From assembly GCA_002816585.1 (NCBI GenBank), contig MUCT01000002.1, positions 1 through 64,000 of the forward strand: DNA of 64,000 bases, in the 5' to 3' direction. The notes beneath the pieces were generated by a model that saw only the letters and a list, made by a program, of their open reading frames with translations, did not search any database and was not told where the DNA came from. The translations under genes were made by a program, and so were the position numbers. Numbering within the stretch: position 1 is the first letter of the stretch; every line of letters begins with the position of its first letter. Source of the stretch: SAR202 cluster bacterium Io17-Chloro-G6 (lineage in GTDB: Bacteria > Chloroflexota > Dehalococcoidia > UBA3495). Below, one piece after another: positions 44,898-52,918 of the stretch.

Positions 44898-45980
44898 CTA
44901 GTATTCTCTTCGGGCCAGGAAGTCAACGAGTTCTTCTGCCTCGATTTGAGCCCATTTTGGCAGCGAAACCGGCTTCAAGGCTTCCAAGGCCCTGGCTGCG
45001 GCGGCTTCCGTGAGGCGTTGGGATTGCTCTTGTGAGCCAACCTCGTCCAAAACAGCCAACACCCGTTGCACATCGTCCTCTTCCAAAACCTCCTGTCCAT
45101 AGATCCGGAACAGGTCGTCCATGGCCCTGCCACTGGCCCGCTCCAGAGCGAACACCACCGGATATGACTTCTTTCGGCGGCGTATATCGTTATCGGTGGA
45201 TTTGCCCAAGGTCACCTCGTCGCCCCAAATGCCCAGGTAGTCATCCCTGATCTGGAAGACCTGGCCCAAACACTCGCCGAAATTGGCGAAAGCCCTAACC
45301 GCTGCAGCGTCTTTCGTTGCCATTAAGGCCCCGATCTCCAAGGCGCATCGGATCAGGGCCCCGGTTTTGCAGGCGATCATATACAAGTACTCATCGGCCT
45401 TGATATCCGTTCGGGACTCAAATTCCAGGTCCAAACACTGGCCTTGAATCATTTCCAAGTAGCTCTCGGTCAAGTTGTCCGATACCCGAAGCACGATTTC
45501 CGGAGCAACGACATTGCCACCCGCGCCCAACAGGGCCAGGTCGCCGGTGCATTGCATGGCATTGCCAGCCGCGAGGGCCCTCGGTATGCCCCAAAGATGC
45601 CAGACCGTGGGTTGATGCCGCCGCTCCACGTCTTGGTCCTGTATGTCGTCGTGAATCAGCGAAAAATTATGGATCAACTCCACTGCCGCCGCTGCGGGCA
45701 GGGCCTTGGAGAAATCGTCGGCCAGCGCCTCGCAGGCGAACAGACACAACGTGGGGCGAAGAGCTTTACCTTGGGAGATGGGAGTCTCCATTTCGATGCC
45801 TTTCTGGTCTACCCAGCCAAGGTGATAACGGAGCAACTGGTAAGCGTCAGAGGTGTCGCCGTTGGGCACAACTGTATGGAGCTCTTGCTCTACAGAGTTT
45901 TTATATCTGGAGAACATGCCGGGAAGCTTCGCTCCCCGTTCCATACTCCCGTTTGATTGCTGGGCGCCGTCTTGGACCAT
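44898..45980 (-). CDS. Polyprenyl (farnesyl/geranylgeranyl-type) diphosphate synthase
   Basis: 360 residues. Aspartate-rich motifs are LIHDDIQDQDVERR (first) and FQIRDDYLGIWGD (second). GKALRPTLCLFACEALADDF is the conserved N-terminal region. It provides farnesyl (or longer) diphosphate and is the first gene of the hopanoid operon. Chain length cannot be read with confidence from the sequence. A TATGAT precedes it on the minus strand without a clear -35. Confidence 0.93.
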   Translation of the reverse strand: MVQDGAQQSNGSMERGAKLPGMFSRYKNSVEQELHTVVPNGDTSDAYQLLRYHLGWVDQKGIEMETPISQGKALRPTLCLFACEALADDFSKALPAAAAVELIHNFSLIHDDIQDQDVERRHQPTVWHLWGIPRALAAGNAMQCTGDLALLGAGGNVVAPEIVLRVSDNLTESYLEMIQGQCLDLEFESRTDIKADEYLYMIACKTGALIRCALEIGALMATKDAAAVRAFANFGECLGQVFQIRDDYLGIWGDEVTLGKSTDNDIRRRKKSYPVVFALERASGRAMDDLFRIYGQEVLEEDDVQRVLAVLDEVGSQEQSQRLTEAAAARALEALKPVSLPKWAQIEAEELVDFLARREY

Positions 45981-46258
45981 ACTCCAATTCTCACGGAGAC
46001 GATCATAGAGAAAAGGTCAGCCGCTAAGCGGCGGACGGGATACATCGGTATACGATGGAAGACAATGATGGGCATGCTAGCAAAGCGTTTTGGACCGTGT
46101 CAAGATGAATTCGCCTGGTCCGATCCCACCACCCGGTCTCACTTCAATCTGTTAGTAATATACGCGACGCGCAGGATCGTTCGTTGATCGTAATTTCCTT
46201 GTCTGGAATATCATAGATGATCACGCCTGGCTTATAGCTAGGCGCAAAGGACGGAAAT

Positions 46259-46434
46259 TGGTATAATTGCCGTGTGTTTTAGTGGACTGAAGCGGATCGG
46301 CTAAGAAATCACTGGTTCGCCAGCCCGTCTCGGCGGAAAAGGGCCGATTTCTCTGATTTACCAGGTTTATGAAAAGCGATAGCCGGGCACCTTACCAGGC
46401 ACGGATTAGCTTCGGCCAACATCGGCAATTTTTT
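46259..46434 (+). ncRNA. Candidate structured RNA or leader behind an extended -10 promoter
   Basis: TGGTATAAT (46259-46267) is an extended -10 element without an obvious -35. The following sequence can fold into a compact three-way junction: AGAAATC/GATTTCT (46304-46310/46346-46352), CTGG-TTCG-CCAG (46312-46323) and CCC/GGG (46324-46326/46341-46343). A run of six T is at 46429-46434. I recognise no known riboswitch family. The rest of 45981-46610 has no gene. Confidence 0.3.
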
Positions 46435-46436
46435 GG

Positions 46437-46465
46437 TTGACACCACTTCCACATTAGTTTATATT
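46437..46465 (+). promoter_or_regulatory. Strong sigma-70-type promoter for the DUF1800-DUF1501 operon
   Basis: A consensus TTGACA (46437-46442), a 17-base spacer and TATATT (46460-46465) lie 145 nt before the DUF1800 ATG. Confidence 0.75.
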
Positions 46466-46472
46466 TCTATCT

Positions 46473-46488
46473 TGTAACGAATGTTACA
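46473..46488. promoter_or_regulatory. Perfect palindrome at the start of transcription, likely operator
   Basis: TGTAAC-GAAT-GTTACA is a perfect 6+6 palindrome lying just downstream of the -10 and on the expected transcription start. This position is typical of a repressor site. The regulator is not identified. Confidence 0.55.
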
Positions 46489-46610
46489 TAAGAGGTGCAT
46501 CAAGCCTGGGATTTGTCCCATGCCTGTTGTGCCGTCTTCATGTAACCATAAACGTATAGGTGCGACACTGCCCCAGGATAAATCAAAACAACTTTTCCAA
46601 GGAGGAACAC

Positions 46611-48035
46611 ATGGCTGAACAGGATATCGCGTTGATGGCCCACCTCTTGCGCCGCGCCGGTTTCGGAGCGAGCCGCGATGAGATCGAGGCCAAGGCAGCG
46701 CAAGGTTATGACAGTGTAGTACAAGAGTTGCTCAACCCTGAGGGCCAAGAGGCCACCCCAGAAGACCTGCTCATGCGCTACAACCCCTCGTATCACGAGC
46801 CTGGCGGCATCGAGACCAACGTGCAGTTGTGGGTCTGGCGCATGATAAACAGCCGGCGCCAGCTTCAAGAGAAGGTGACCCTTTTCTGGCATATGATCTT
46901 CTGCGCTGGGCACAGTAAGATTGACAGCGGCCAAGAAATGGGTCTGATGGTCGACGTTTTCCGGCAAAATGGAATGGGCAAGTTCGACGACCTGCTCCTA
47001 AGTCTGTCGACCAATCCGGGTATGATGTACTATCTGGACAACACCGAGAGCCATAAGGCCAACCTCAACGAGAACTACGGCCGAGAGTTCTTGGAGCTAT
47101 TCTCCCTGGGCGTGGGGATGGACGAAGGCTTCAACTACAGCGAAGATGACGTTAAAGTCTGCGCCAGGGCCTTCACGGGTTGGAATAACGCGCCAGCCTA
47201 TCCTCCGTTCCCTTATGGCAGAAGCCCCTGGCAGTTCCGGTTCGATCCAGCCGACCACGACAACTCCGAGAAGACCTTCCTCGGCGAAACGGGCAACTTG
47301 AACGGCGATGATATTATCAGGATCGTCTGCAAGCAGCCGGCCGTCGCCCGGTACCTAGCCCGGCACCTGTATAACTTCTTCGTCGCCGACGAGCCCCAGA
47401 TTCCGGCATGGCGGTTGACTCCGCCCCGGGACCAGGCGGCCATTGAAGCCATGGAGCAGGCTTATTGGGACTCCGGCCATTCAATCAAAGCGATGCTGAC
47501 GGTCCTCTTCACCTCCGACTTCTTCAAAGACGAAGCGGTTCGCTACGCCAAGGTCAAGAACCCCGCCGAGATGGTGGTCAGCCTCCTACGCATGACCGGC
47601 GAGTTCGGTGGCTACAAGCCTGGCTTGTTCGAACTCTCTCAGGAACCCAAGTACATGGGTATGGACCTGATGAACCCGCCCACCGTTGAGGGTTGGCACA
47701 CCGGGAGGGAGTGGATCGATAGCGGCACGTTAGTTGAACGCATCAACTTCGCCTCCGATATCATGGGCAACACCGAGTATGCGGGGGTTCGTTCTCTGGT
47801 AAACCGCCTAATGAGCTTGGGCGACAAGATTAGCCCGGAACAGTTCGTTGATGCCTGCCTGGATCTGACCGGTCCGCTAGTTGTAAGTTCGGACACCTTG
47901 GGACAATTGGTTGCCCACGCTTCCAAGGAGGGTGATCTGATCCACGGAACCGATGCCGAGCAGGCCGACTTCACTCGGCGCTCCGGCGAAATGTTCCAGA
48001 TGATCGCCGCCACCGCCGAATTCCAGTTCGAGTAA
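46611..48035 (+). CDS. DUF1800 domain protein
   Basis: 474 residues from ATG 46611, which has AAGGAGG 5 nt upstream. DUF1800 signatures: HLLRRAGFGASRDEIEAKAA, LFWHMIFCAGHSKIDSGQEM, NENYGREFLELFSLGVG, ARAFTGWNNAP and VPR-like ARYLARHLYNFFVADEPQIP. DUF1800 genes are almost always next to DUF1501 genes, as here. Function unknown. Unlike many relatives, no signal peptide is seen. Confidence 0.92.
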   Translation: MAEQDIALMAHLLRRAGFGASRDEIEAKAAQGYDSVVQELLNPEGQEATPEDLLMRYNPSYHEPGGIETNVQLWVWRMINSRRQLQEKVTLFWHMIFCAGHSKIDSGQEMGLMVDVFRQNGMGKFDDLLLSLSTNPGMMYYLDNTESHKANLNENYGREFLELFSLGVGMDEGFNYSEDDVKVCARAFTGWNNAPAYPPFPYGRSPWQFRFDPADHDNSEKTFLGETGNLNGDDIIRIVCKQPAVARYLARHLYNFFVADEPQIPAWRLTPPRDQAAIEAMEQAYWDSGHSIKAMLTVLFTSDFFKDEAVRYAKVKNPAEMVVSLLRMTGEFGGYKPGLFELSQEPKYMGMDLMNPPTVEGWHTGREWIDSGTLVERINFASDIMGNTEYAGVRSLVNRLMSLGDKISPEQFVDACLDLTGPLVVSSDTLGQLVAHASKEGDLIHGTDAEQADFTRRSGEMFQMIAATAEFQFE

Positions 48036-48089
48036 GTCGGCGCGAGCCGGCTGACCGTCAATATACTTTAAGAATCTAAAGGAGAAATC

Positions 48090-49229
48090 ATGGTTTCAAC
48101 CCAGAAAGAACCCGTCCTGGCAGTACTTTCACTGTCCGGCGGAAACGATGGCCTGAACACGGTCATCCCCCGGAACAGCGGGCTGTACCGGGACTTCCGC
48201 CCCACCATAGGCGTGCCAGAAGACCAAATCATCCCGATCAACGATGAACTCGGCTTCCACCCCACCATGGGTCCCCTAAAGAAATACTGGGACCAGGGGA
48301 AGCTGGCCATCTTCTTGGGCATCGGATACCCAACTCCCAGCTACTCCCACTTCCGTTCCATGGACATCTGGCACACCTGTGAGCCGGAAAAGATCGGGAC
48401 CGAAGGTTGGCTGGGCCGGGCCACCAAACAGATGGACCCCAACTCTGAGAACGTGCTCACGGCCGTAAACTTCGGCCGCGGTCTTCCCCGGGCCCTGGTA
48501 ATGGACGGCGTCCCGGTCGCTTCCGTGGGCAACCTGGAGACCTACGGTTTGCTGACCGGAATTGAGGGCGAGAACCAGCGGAACGAGGCACTGGATGTCT
48601 TTGGCCGCATGTACGCTCCGGCCATCGGCACCGGCGCCGTGATGGATTACATCCATCGGACCGGCACTGACGCCCTCGCGGGCGCCGATATCCTATCCAC
48701 CGCTCCGGACAAGTACACCTCCAGCGTGGAGTACTCGCCCACTTCCATCGGCCAGTACATGAAGAACATTGCACAGACCCACCTGGCTGGCTTCGGCACC
48801 CGGGTTCTGTACACCACGTCTCCTTACAACGGCTTTGACTCCCATGCCAATCAGGCTCAGGCCAACGCGGCTCTGTGGACCGACGTCTCCGCCACGGTCG
48901 ACACGTTCTTCACCGACCTGAAAGATCACGACGCCAGCGACAACGTGACGCTGATGTTCTTCAGTGAGTTTGGCCGCCGCGTTACCGACAACGGGTCTGG
49001 CACGGACCATGGCGCAGCTGGCATCGCGTTCGCGGTCGGCGACCATGTCAAGGGCGGCATCTACGGCGAGTATCCGTCCCTGGAACCCTCCCAACAGGAA
49101 GAGGGCGGAAACCTGAAGTTCAACTTGGACTTCCGGTCCGTTTACTCCACCATATTGGAGGACTGGTTCCGGTTGGACGCCGAACCCATCGTCGGCGGCA
49201 GCTTCGAGCGGGTTAAGTTCTTCGCTTAG
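48090..49229 (+). CDS. DUF1501 domain protein (sulfatase/alkaline-phosphatase-like fold)
   Basis: 379 residues with AAAGGAG before the ATG. LAVLSLSGGNDGLNTVIPRN, YPTPSYSHFRSMDIWHT, LYTTSPYNGFDSHANQAQAN, FFSEFGRRVTDNGSGTDHGA and AGIAFAVGDHVKGGIYGEYP are typical DUF1501 motifs; Asp and His residues could bind metal. Relatives usually have a twin-arginine signal, which is missing here. Partner of the DUF1800 gene 54 nt upstream. Confidence 0.92.
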   Translation: MVSTQKEPVLAVLSLSGGNDGLNTVIPRNSGLYRDFRPTIGVPEDQIIPINDELGFHPTMGPLKKYWDQGKLAIFLGIGYPTPSYSHFRSMDIWHTCEPEKIGTEGWLGRATKQMDPNSENVLTAVNFGRGLPRALVMDGVPVASVGNLETYGLLTGIEGENQRNEALDVFGRMYAPAIGTGAVMDYIHRTGTDALAGADILSTAPDKYTSSVEYSPTSIGQYMKNIAQTHLAGFGTRVLYTTSPYNGFDSHANQAQANAALWTDVSATVDTFFTDLKDHDASDNVTLMFFSEFGRRVTDNGSGTDHGAAGIAFAVGDHVKGGIYGEYPSLEPSQQEEGGNLKFNLDFRSVYSTILEDWFRLDAEPIVGGSFERVKFFA

Positions 49230-49324
49230 ACCCCCACTAGGGTTTAGCATCCTTGATTCCGTTGAAGCGTCCATCTCAGCCAAAAAAGGCTGTAGGACAG
49301 TACCAGGCAGTTAGGAAACAAAAA

Positions 49325-49370
49325 GCCGGGCCGCTCTCCTGGCCAATCACCAGACAGCAGGCGGCCCGGC
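49325..49370 (+). promoter_or_regulatory. Nested hairpin upstream of the NHL-repeat gene
   Basis: A 10-bp perfect stem GCCGGGCCGC (49325-49334) with 49361-49370 encloses a second hairpin CTGG (49339-49342) with CCAG (49350-49353). There is no T run, so it is more likely an RNA processing or attenuation element than a terminator. Confidence 0.45.
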
Positions 49371-49398
49371 GCACCAAGCGACGAAGAGGTAAAAAAAT

Positions 49399-50403
49399 AT
49401 GGCAACTCATTTCTTCGGCTTAACCAGCCGAACATATCACTACAGCCATTCCGTTGGCCGGGCAGAGTTCGCCGGGACGGGATTTCGTAACCCGACGGAC
49501 ATGGCGATAGCGCCAGACGGATCGGTTTACGTCTGCAACCGCTCGTACGAGTACCGGCCGGATGGCGTTCACGTGACCGTGGCCACCTTGGACGAAGAGT
49601 ACATCACCGAATTCGGCGCCTTTGGCGAGGGTGACGGTCAGTTCACGTGGCCCACTTCCGTGGCCCTGGACAGCAAAGGCAACCTCTACCTGGCCGACGA
49701 GTGGACGAACTTCATTAGCAAATTCACCAAAGACGGCGAGTTCGTCAGCAAATGGGGGACTACGGGCTCCGGTGATGGCGAATTGATGCGACCTTCCGGC
49801 CTGGCCATCGACGCCGACGATAACATAATTGTTGTCGACAGCGAAAATAACCGCGTCCAAAAATTCACCCTAGACGGCAAGTACATCAGCCAATTCGGCT
49901 CTCAGGGCACCGCCGACGGCCAGTTCGATCTGCCTTGGGGCGTCGCGGTGGACAAAGAGGGGCACATCTACGTCGCTGACTGGCGTAATGACCGCATCCA
50001 AAAGTTCACCACCGATGGCGAGTGGGAAGCCACCATCGGATCTTCGGGCAGTGGAATCGGTCAACTCAACCGGCCTAACGCTCTGTGCGTCGACGATGAT
50101 GGCGACATCTACGTTGCCGACTGGATGAACAACCGGGTGCAGGTTTTTGCTCCGGACGGCCGTTACGTGACTCAGTTCCAGGGTGATGGCACCCTTACCC
50201 AGTGGGGTAAGGACAAATTAGCATCCAACCCGGACATGATTCGGCAGCGGTCCCTGGCTTTCGCCGATAATCCCCGCTACGAAAAGGACTTGTCCCACCC
50301 CTGTTCCGTCAAGATTGACCCCCAGGGACGGGTCTGCATCATAGACCATACTCGGGCGCGCATACAGGTTTACGTCAAGGAAACTGAACCCGCATTGGTC
50401 TAA
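49399..50403 (+). CDS. NHL-repeat beta-propeller protein
   Basis: 334 residues. Five to six NHL blades, e.g. NPTDMAIAPDGSVYVCNRSY, WPTSVALDSKGNLYLADEWT, RPSGLAIDADDNIIVVDSEN, LPWGVAVDKEGHIYVADWRN and RPNALCVDDDGDIYVADWMN. No signal peptide and no attached enzymatic domain. It likely binds a ligand or protein. It is 169 nt after the DUF1501 gene and is followed by a terminator. Confidence 0.92.
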   Translation: MATHFFGLTSRTYHYSHSVGRAEFAGTGFRNPTDMAIAPDGSVYVCNRSYEYRPDGVHVTVATLDEEYITEFGAFGEGDGQFTWPTSVALDSKGNLYLADEWTNFISKFTKDGEFVSKWGTTGSGDGELMRPSGLAIDADDNIIVVDSENNRVQKFTLDGKYISQFGSQGTADGQFDLPWGVAVDKEGHIYVADWRNDRIQKFTTDGEWEATIGSSGSGIGQLNRPNALCVDDDGDIYVADWMNNRVQVFAPDGRYVTQFQGDGTLTQWGKDKLASNPDMIRQRSLAFADNPRYEKDLSHPCSVKIDPQGRVCIIDHTRARIQVYVKETEPALV

Positions 50404-50428
50404 ACCACACTACCAGGGCAACAAAAAG

Positions 50429-50457
50429 GAGCCGGGGCAATCCCCCGGCTCTTTTTT
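50429..50457 (+). terminator. Strong intrinsic terminator
   Basis: A 9-bp perfect stem GAGCCGGGG (50429-50437) with 50443-50451 is followed by six T. It closes the DUF1800/DUF1501/NHL region. Confidence 0.9.
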
Positions 50458-50490
50458 GTTCAATCCGTTTGGGTGATTTCGAGGCCGGAA

Positions 50491-50838
50491 TTATGGCCCT
50501 TCGGGCATGCCTCCGTCGATCCATGCCACTATCTCGTCTACCTCCTCTGACGCCAAGAAGGGCCCGCGCAAGGGCATTTTGCCCGAGGTGCCCACGCTCC
50601 GGGCCAGCGATTTAACAAGATTGGTCTGCCTCGCTGGTAAGCCGGGTTCAATAGCCGGAAGACCGGATAAGACCGCATCTTGAAGTTCCTGGGGAGTCTC
50701 CCAATAATAGGCGTGAATACCGGGCAACGGCTGCCGCCCCCAGCGCTCGATCCACCGAGCCATTATCCCATCTAGAATCTCCTTTACTCTCGGCCAATAA
50801 ACTACCTGTACCGTAGTGGGGTCTTCGCTCATGGTCAC
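50491..50838 (-). CDS. Small protein with cytochrome-c-like C-terminal region but no heme motif
   Basis: 115 residues. C-terminal ASEEVDEIVAWIDGGMPEGP resembles the last helix of c-type cytochrome domains, but there is no CxxCH and no Cys at all, and no signal peptide. N-terminal VVYWPRVKEILDGIMARWIE may be a helical cap. Function unknown. Confidence 0.65.
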   Translation of the reverse strand: MTMSEDPTTVQVVYWPRVKEILDGIMARWIERWGRQPLPGIHAYYWETPQELQDAVLSGLPAIEPGLPARQTNLVKSLARSVGTSGKMPLRGPFLASEEVDEIVAWIDGGMPEGP

Positions 50839-50871
50839 AGCTTTCCTAAGTTTGAGATCGAGGCCACGGGG

Positions 50872-51363
50872 CTAACGAGGGTGTTCGCTAACAGTCTCGT
50901 GGTGGAGCAGTTCCAACGCATGGGGAACCACGGGCATCACCACGTCAAGACACTCCTGGACTGCCTTGGTGCTGCCCGGCAGGGTGATGATCAGTGTGTT
51001 GCCCCGTATGCCGGTCACCGATCGGCTGATCATAGCCATTGGCGTAATTTCCAACGTCTTGGCCCGCATCGCTTCCGCCATGCCGGGCACCTCTTTGTCC
51101 AGCACTGCCAAACAAGCCTCGGGAGTAACGTCATATCGCCCCAGTCCGGTGCCGCCAGTGGTCACGATCAGGTCCACGTCGTCAGCATCGGCCCATGCAG
51201 CCAACTTTGCGGAGATGGTGTCCTTGTCATCAGCCACGATCTCATACCGAACTACTTGGAAGTTATCACCTTCAAGCAGGTCTTTTATGGCCTGGCCACT
51301 GCTGTCGTCACGCTTTCCCTGAGACCCGGACGTGCTGACGGTCAGCACGGCTAATCCGAACAT
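50872..51363 (-). CDS. Molybdenum cofactor biosynthesis protein (MoaB/MogA family)
   Basis: 163 residues from ATG 51363 with GGAGG 5 nt upstream; open frame further upstream is not family-like. Molybdopterin adenylyltransferase fold: AVLTVSTSGSQGKRDDSSGQ, LIVTTGGTGLGRYDVTPEA, SRSVTGIRGNTLIITLPGST and KAVQECLDVVMPVVPHALEL. It activates molybdopterin with AMP before metal insertion. No other moa/moe genes in the window. Confidence 0.93.
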   Translation of the reverse strand: MFGLAVLTVSTSGSQGKRDDSSGQAIKDLLEGDNFQVVRYEIVADDKDTISAKLAAWADADDVDLIVTTGGTGLGRYDVTPEACLAVLDKEVPGMAEAMRAKTLEITPMAMISRSVTGIRGNTLIITLPGSTKAVQECLDVVMPVVPHALELLHHETVSEHPR

Positions 51364-51539
51364 ATCGTCCTCCGTTGGACCTACGTTTGGAATAATACCA
51401 CAGGCAGCGCTCAGGCACGACGTAGATTGCCATCCATACCAAGCATGATCTCGTCGGAACTGGCGGTCTCGTTGACATGCAAAATGGGGCAAACTATAGT
51501 CACAAGACTAGACGCCACTCCTGGAGGATCAACCGCCAA

Positions 51540-51875
51540 TTGAGTTCAGACCTGAACTGCGTCTTCTGCAACATCTCCGCAGGCAAAGAACCGGCGAGAT
51601 ACCGCTATCTCGACGATGATCTGATGGTCATCGTAAACAAACTCACCTGGGTCCCCTTGATGTTGTTGGTCATGCCCCGCAAACACATGAGCCAGATAGA
51701 GGTGTGGAGCAACAGCCTGATGGTCCGCATGGGGAACCTGGCGGTGGACATGGGGGCGATGTATGCTCCCAACGGCTTTCGAATCCTGTCAAATTTCGGA
51801 CGCGACGGCATGCAGAGCCAGAGCCATGGCCATCTCCACGTCATCGGCGGCGCAGACCTGGGGCCGTACGCGTAG
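51540..51875 (+). CDS. HIT-family protein
   Basis: 111 residues if started at TTG 51540 (MSSDLNCVFCNISAGKEPA), with GGAGG ~12 nt upstream. The HIT catalytic motif is QSQSHGHLHVIGG (HxHxH) and the N-terminal CVFC may bind zinc. Nucleotide hydrolase/transferase family. Followed by a crotonase gene. Confidence 0.87.
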   Translation: MSSDLNCVFCNISAGKEPARYRYLDDDLMVIVNKLTWVPLMLLVMPRKHMSQIEVWSNSLMVRMGNLAVDMGAMYAPNGFRILSNFGRDGMQSQSHGHLHVIGGADLGPYA

Positions 51876-51928
51876 GGCAGCTGTCAGCAATCAAGACCCC
51901 AAAGATTTGCTATTAGGAGCGAACAACA

Positions 51929-52705
51929 TTGGCTGAGACGATTATTTATGAGAAACAGGGCAACATCGTCACCATGACCCTCAACCGGCCGGACTCTTTA
52001 AATGCCATTAACCGGTTACTGCGCCAGGAACTGACAGACGCCATCGTCCAATTCGACAACGACCCCGAGGCCTTCGTTGCCATCATCACTGGCGCGGGCC
52101 GGGCATTCTGTTCGGGACGGGACCTAAAGGAAAGGGCCGAAGACAACGCTCAAGGGATCCAGGCCAATGCGTCCCATAGCATGAGCAAAGAAAGTCCCTT
52201 CATGTGGCCCCGCACCTGGAAGCCGCTGATTGCCGCGGTGAACGGTTTTGCCCTGGCCGGTGGCTGGTCCATAGCCCAAATGTGCGACCTGCGGATCGCG
52301 GCCGATGAAGCCAAGCTGGGCATAACAGAGACCAAGTGGAGCCTGCTGCCGCCATTTGGCACCATTCTGCCCAAACAGATGCCTCTGTCCGCGGTGCTGG
52401 AGTTGGTGCTGACCGCGCAACCGGTGACCGCCCAGCGGGCCTACGACATGGGGTTCTTGAACAGGGTGGTGCCCGCCGGCGACCTGATGGAGGAGGCCAT
52501 GGGCCTGGCCCAACAGATCGCGGAAAACGCTCCCCTAGCCGTCCAGACTTTCAAGGAATTGGCCTACCGGGGCCTGAACATGTCCAACCAAGACATCTCA
52601 GCACTGACCTATCAAATGTACGACGCTCTGCTGCTGACAGAGGACTCCAAAGAGGGCCCCAAAGCCTTCGCCGAGAAACGCAAACCCCAGTGGAAGGGGC
52701 GGTAG
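51929..52705 (+). CDS. Enoyl-CoA hydratase/isomerase family (crotonase)
   Basis: 258 residues from TTG 51929 with TAGGAGCG upstream. Oxyanion-hole motifs AFCSGRDLKERAEDNAQ and NGFALAGGWSIAQMCDLRIA are clear; FAEKRKPQWKG is the usual C-terminal pattern. The Ala-Gly-Gly-Trp segment and the position of the catalytic Glu (ITETKWSLLPPFGTILPKQM) suggest hydratase or isomerase activity on an unknown acyl-CoA. Distinct from the crotonase at 6795. Confidence 0.9.
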   Translation: MAETIIYEKQGNIVTMTLNRPDSLNAINRLLRQELTDAIVQFDNDPEAFVAIITGAGRAFCSGRDLKERAEDNAQGIQANASHSMSKESPFMWPRTWKPLIAAVNGFALAGGWSIAQMCDLRIAADEAKLGITETKWSLLPPFGTILPKQMPLSAVLELVLTAQPVTAQRAYDMGFLNRVVPAGDLMEEAMGLAQQIAENAPLAVQTFKELAYRGLNMSNQDISALTYQMYDALLLTEDSKEGPKAFAEKRKPQWKGR

Positions 52706-52757
52706 CGGCAGGCCAAAATTATTGGTGGGAGTAGTAGATATGGCGGTCCCCATTGTT

Positions 52758-52907
52758 ATTCCGGCGAAGGCCGGAATCCATGGCTTTGCCGTATGAGTGG
52801 TGGATCGGTTGCCCGTCAGCTTCTGTATGAATCAACGTCCCACTGATGCTCCGAAGGTTGGTAATGCCAGCATCCTGGGCGCAGTGGATTCCGGCGAAAG
52901 CCGGAAT
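52758..52907. repeat. Pair of inverted REP-like palindromes
   Basis: ATTCCGGC-GAAG-GCCGGAAT (52758-52777) and ATTCCGGC-GAAA-GCCGGAAT (52888-52907) are near-identical hairpins. Outer bases (ATCCA after the first; GTGGATT before the second) show they are in opposite orientation around ~110 bp. This looks like a dispersed REP/MITE-type element between genes. Confidence 0.7.
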
Positions 52908-52918
52908 GACAGACTTGG

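Noticed and set aside
46200..46440. Known cyclic-di-GMP or other riboswitch
   Set aside because: GCGCAAAGGAC looks superficially similar to a GEMM segment, but the required surrounding conserved bases and stems are absent.
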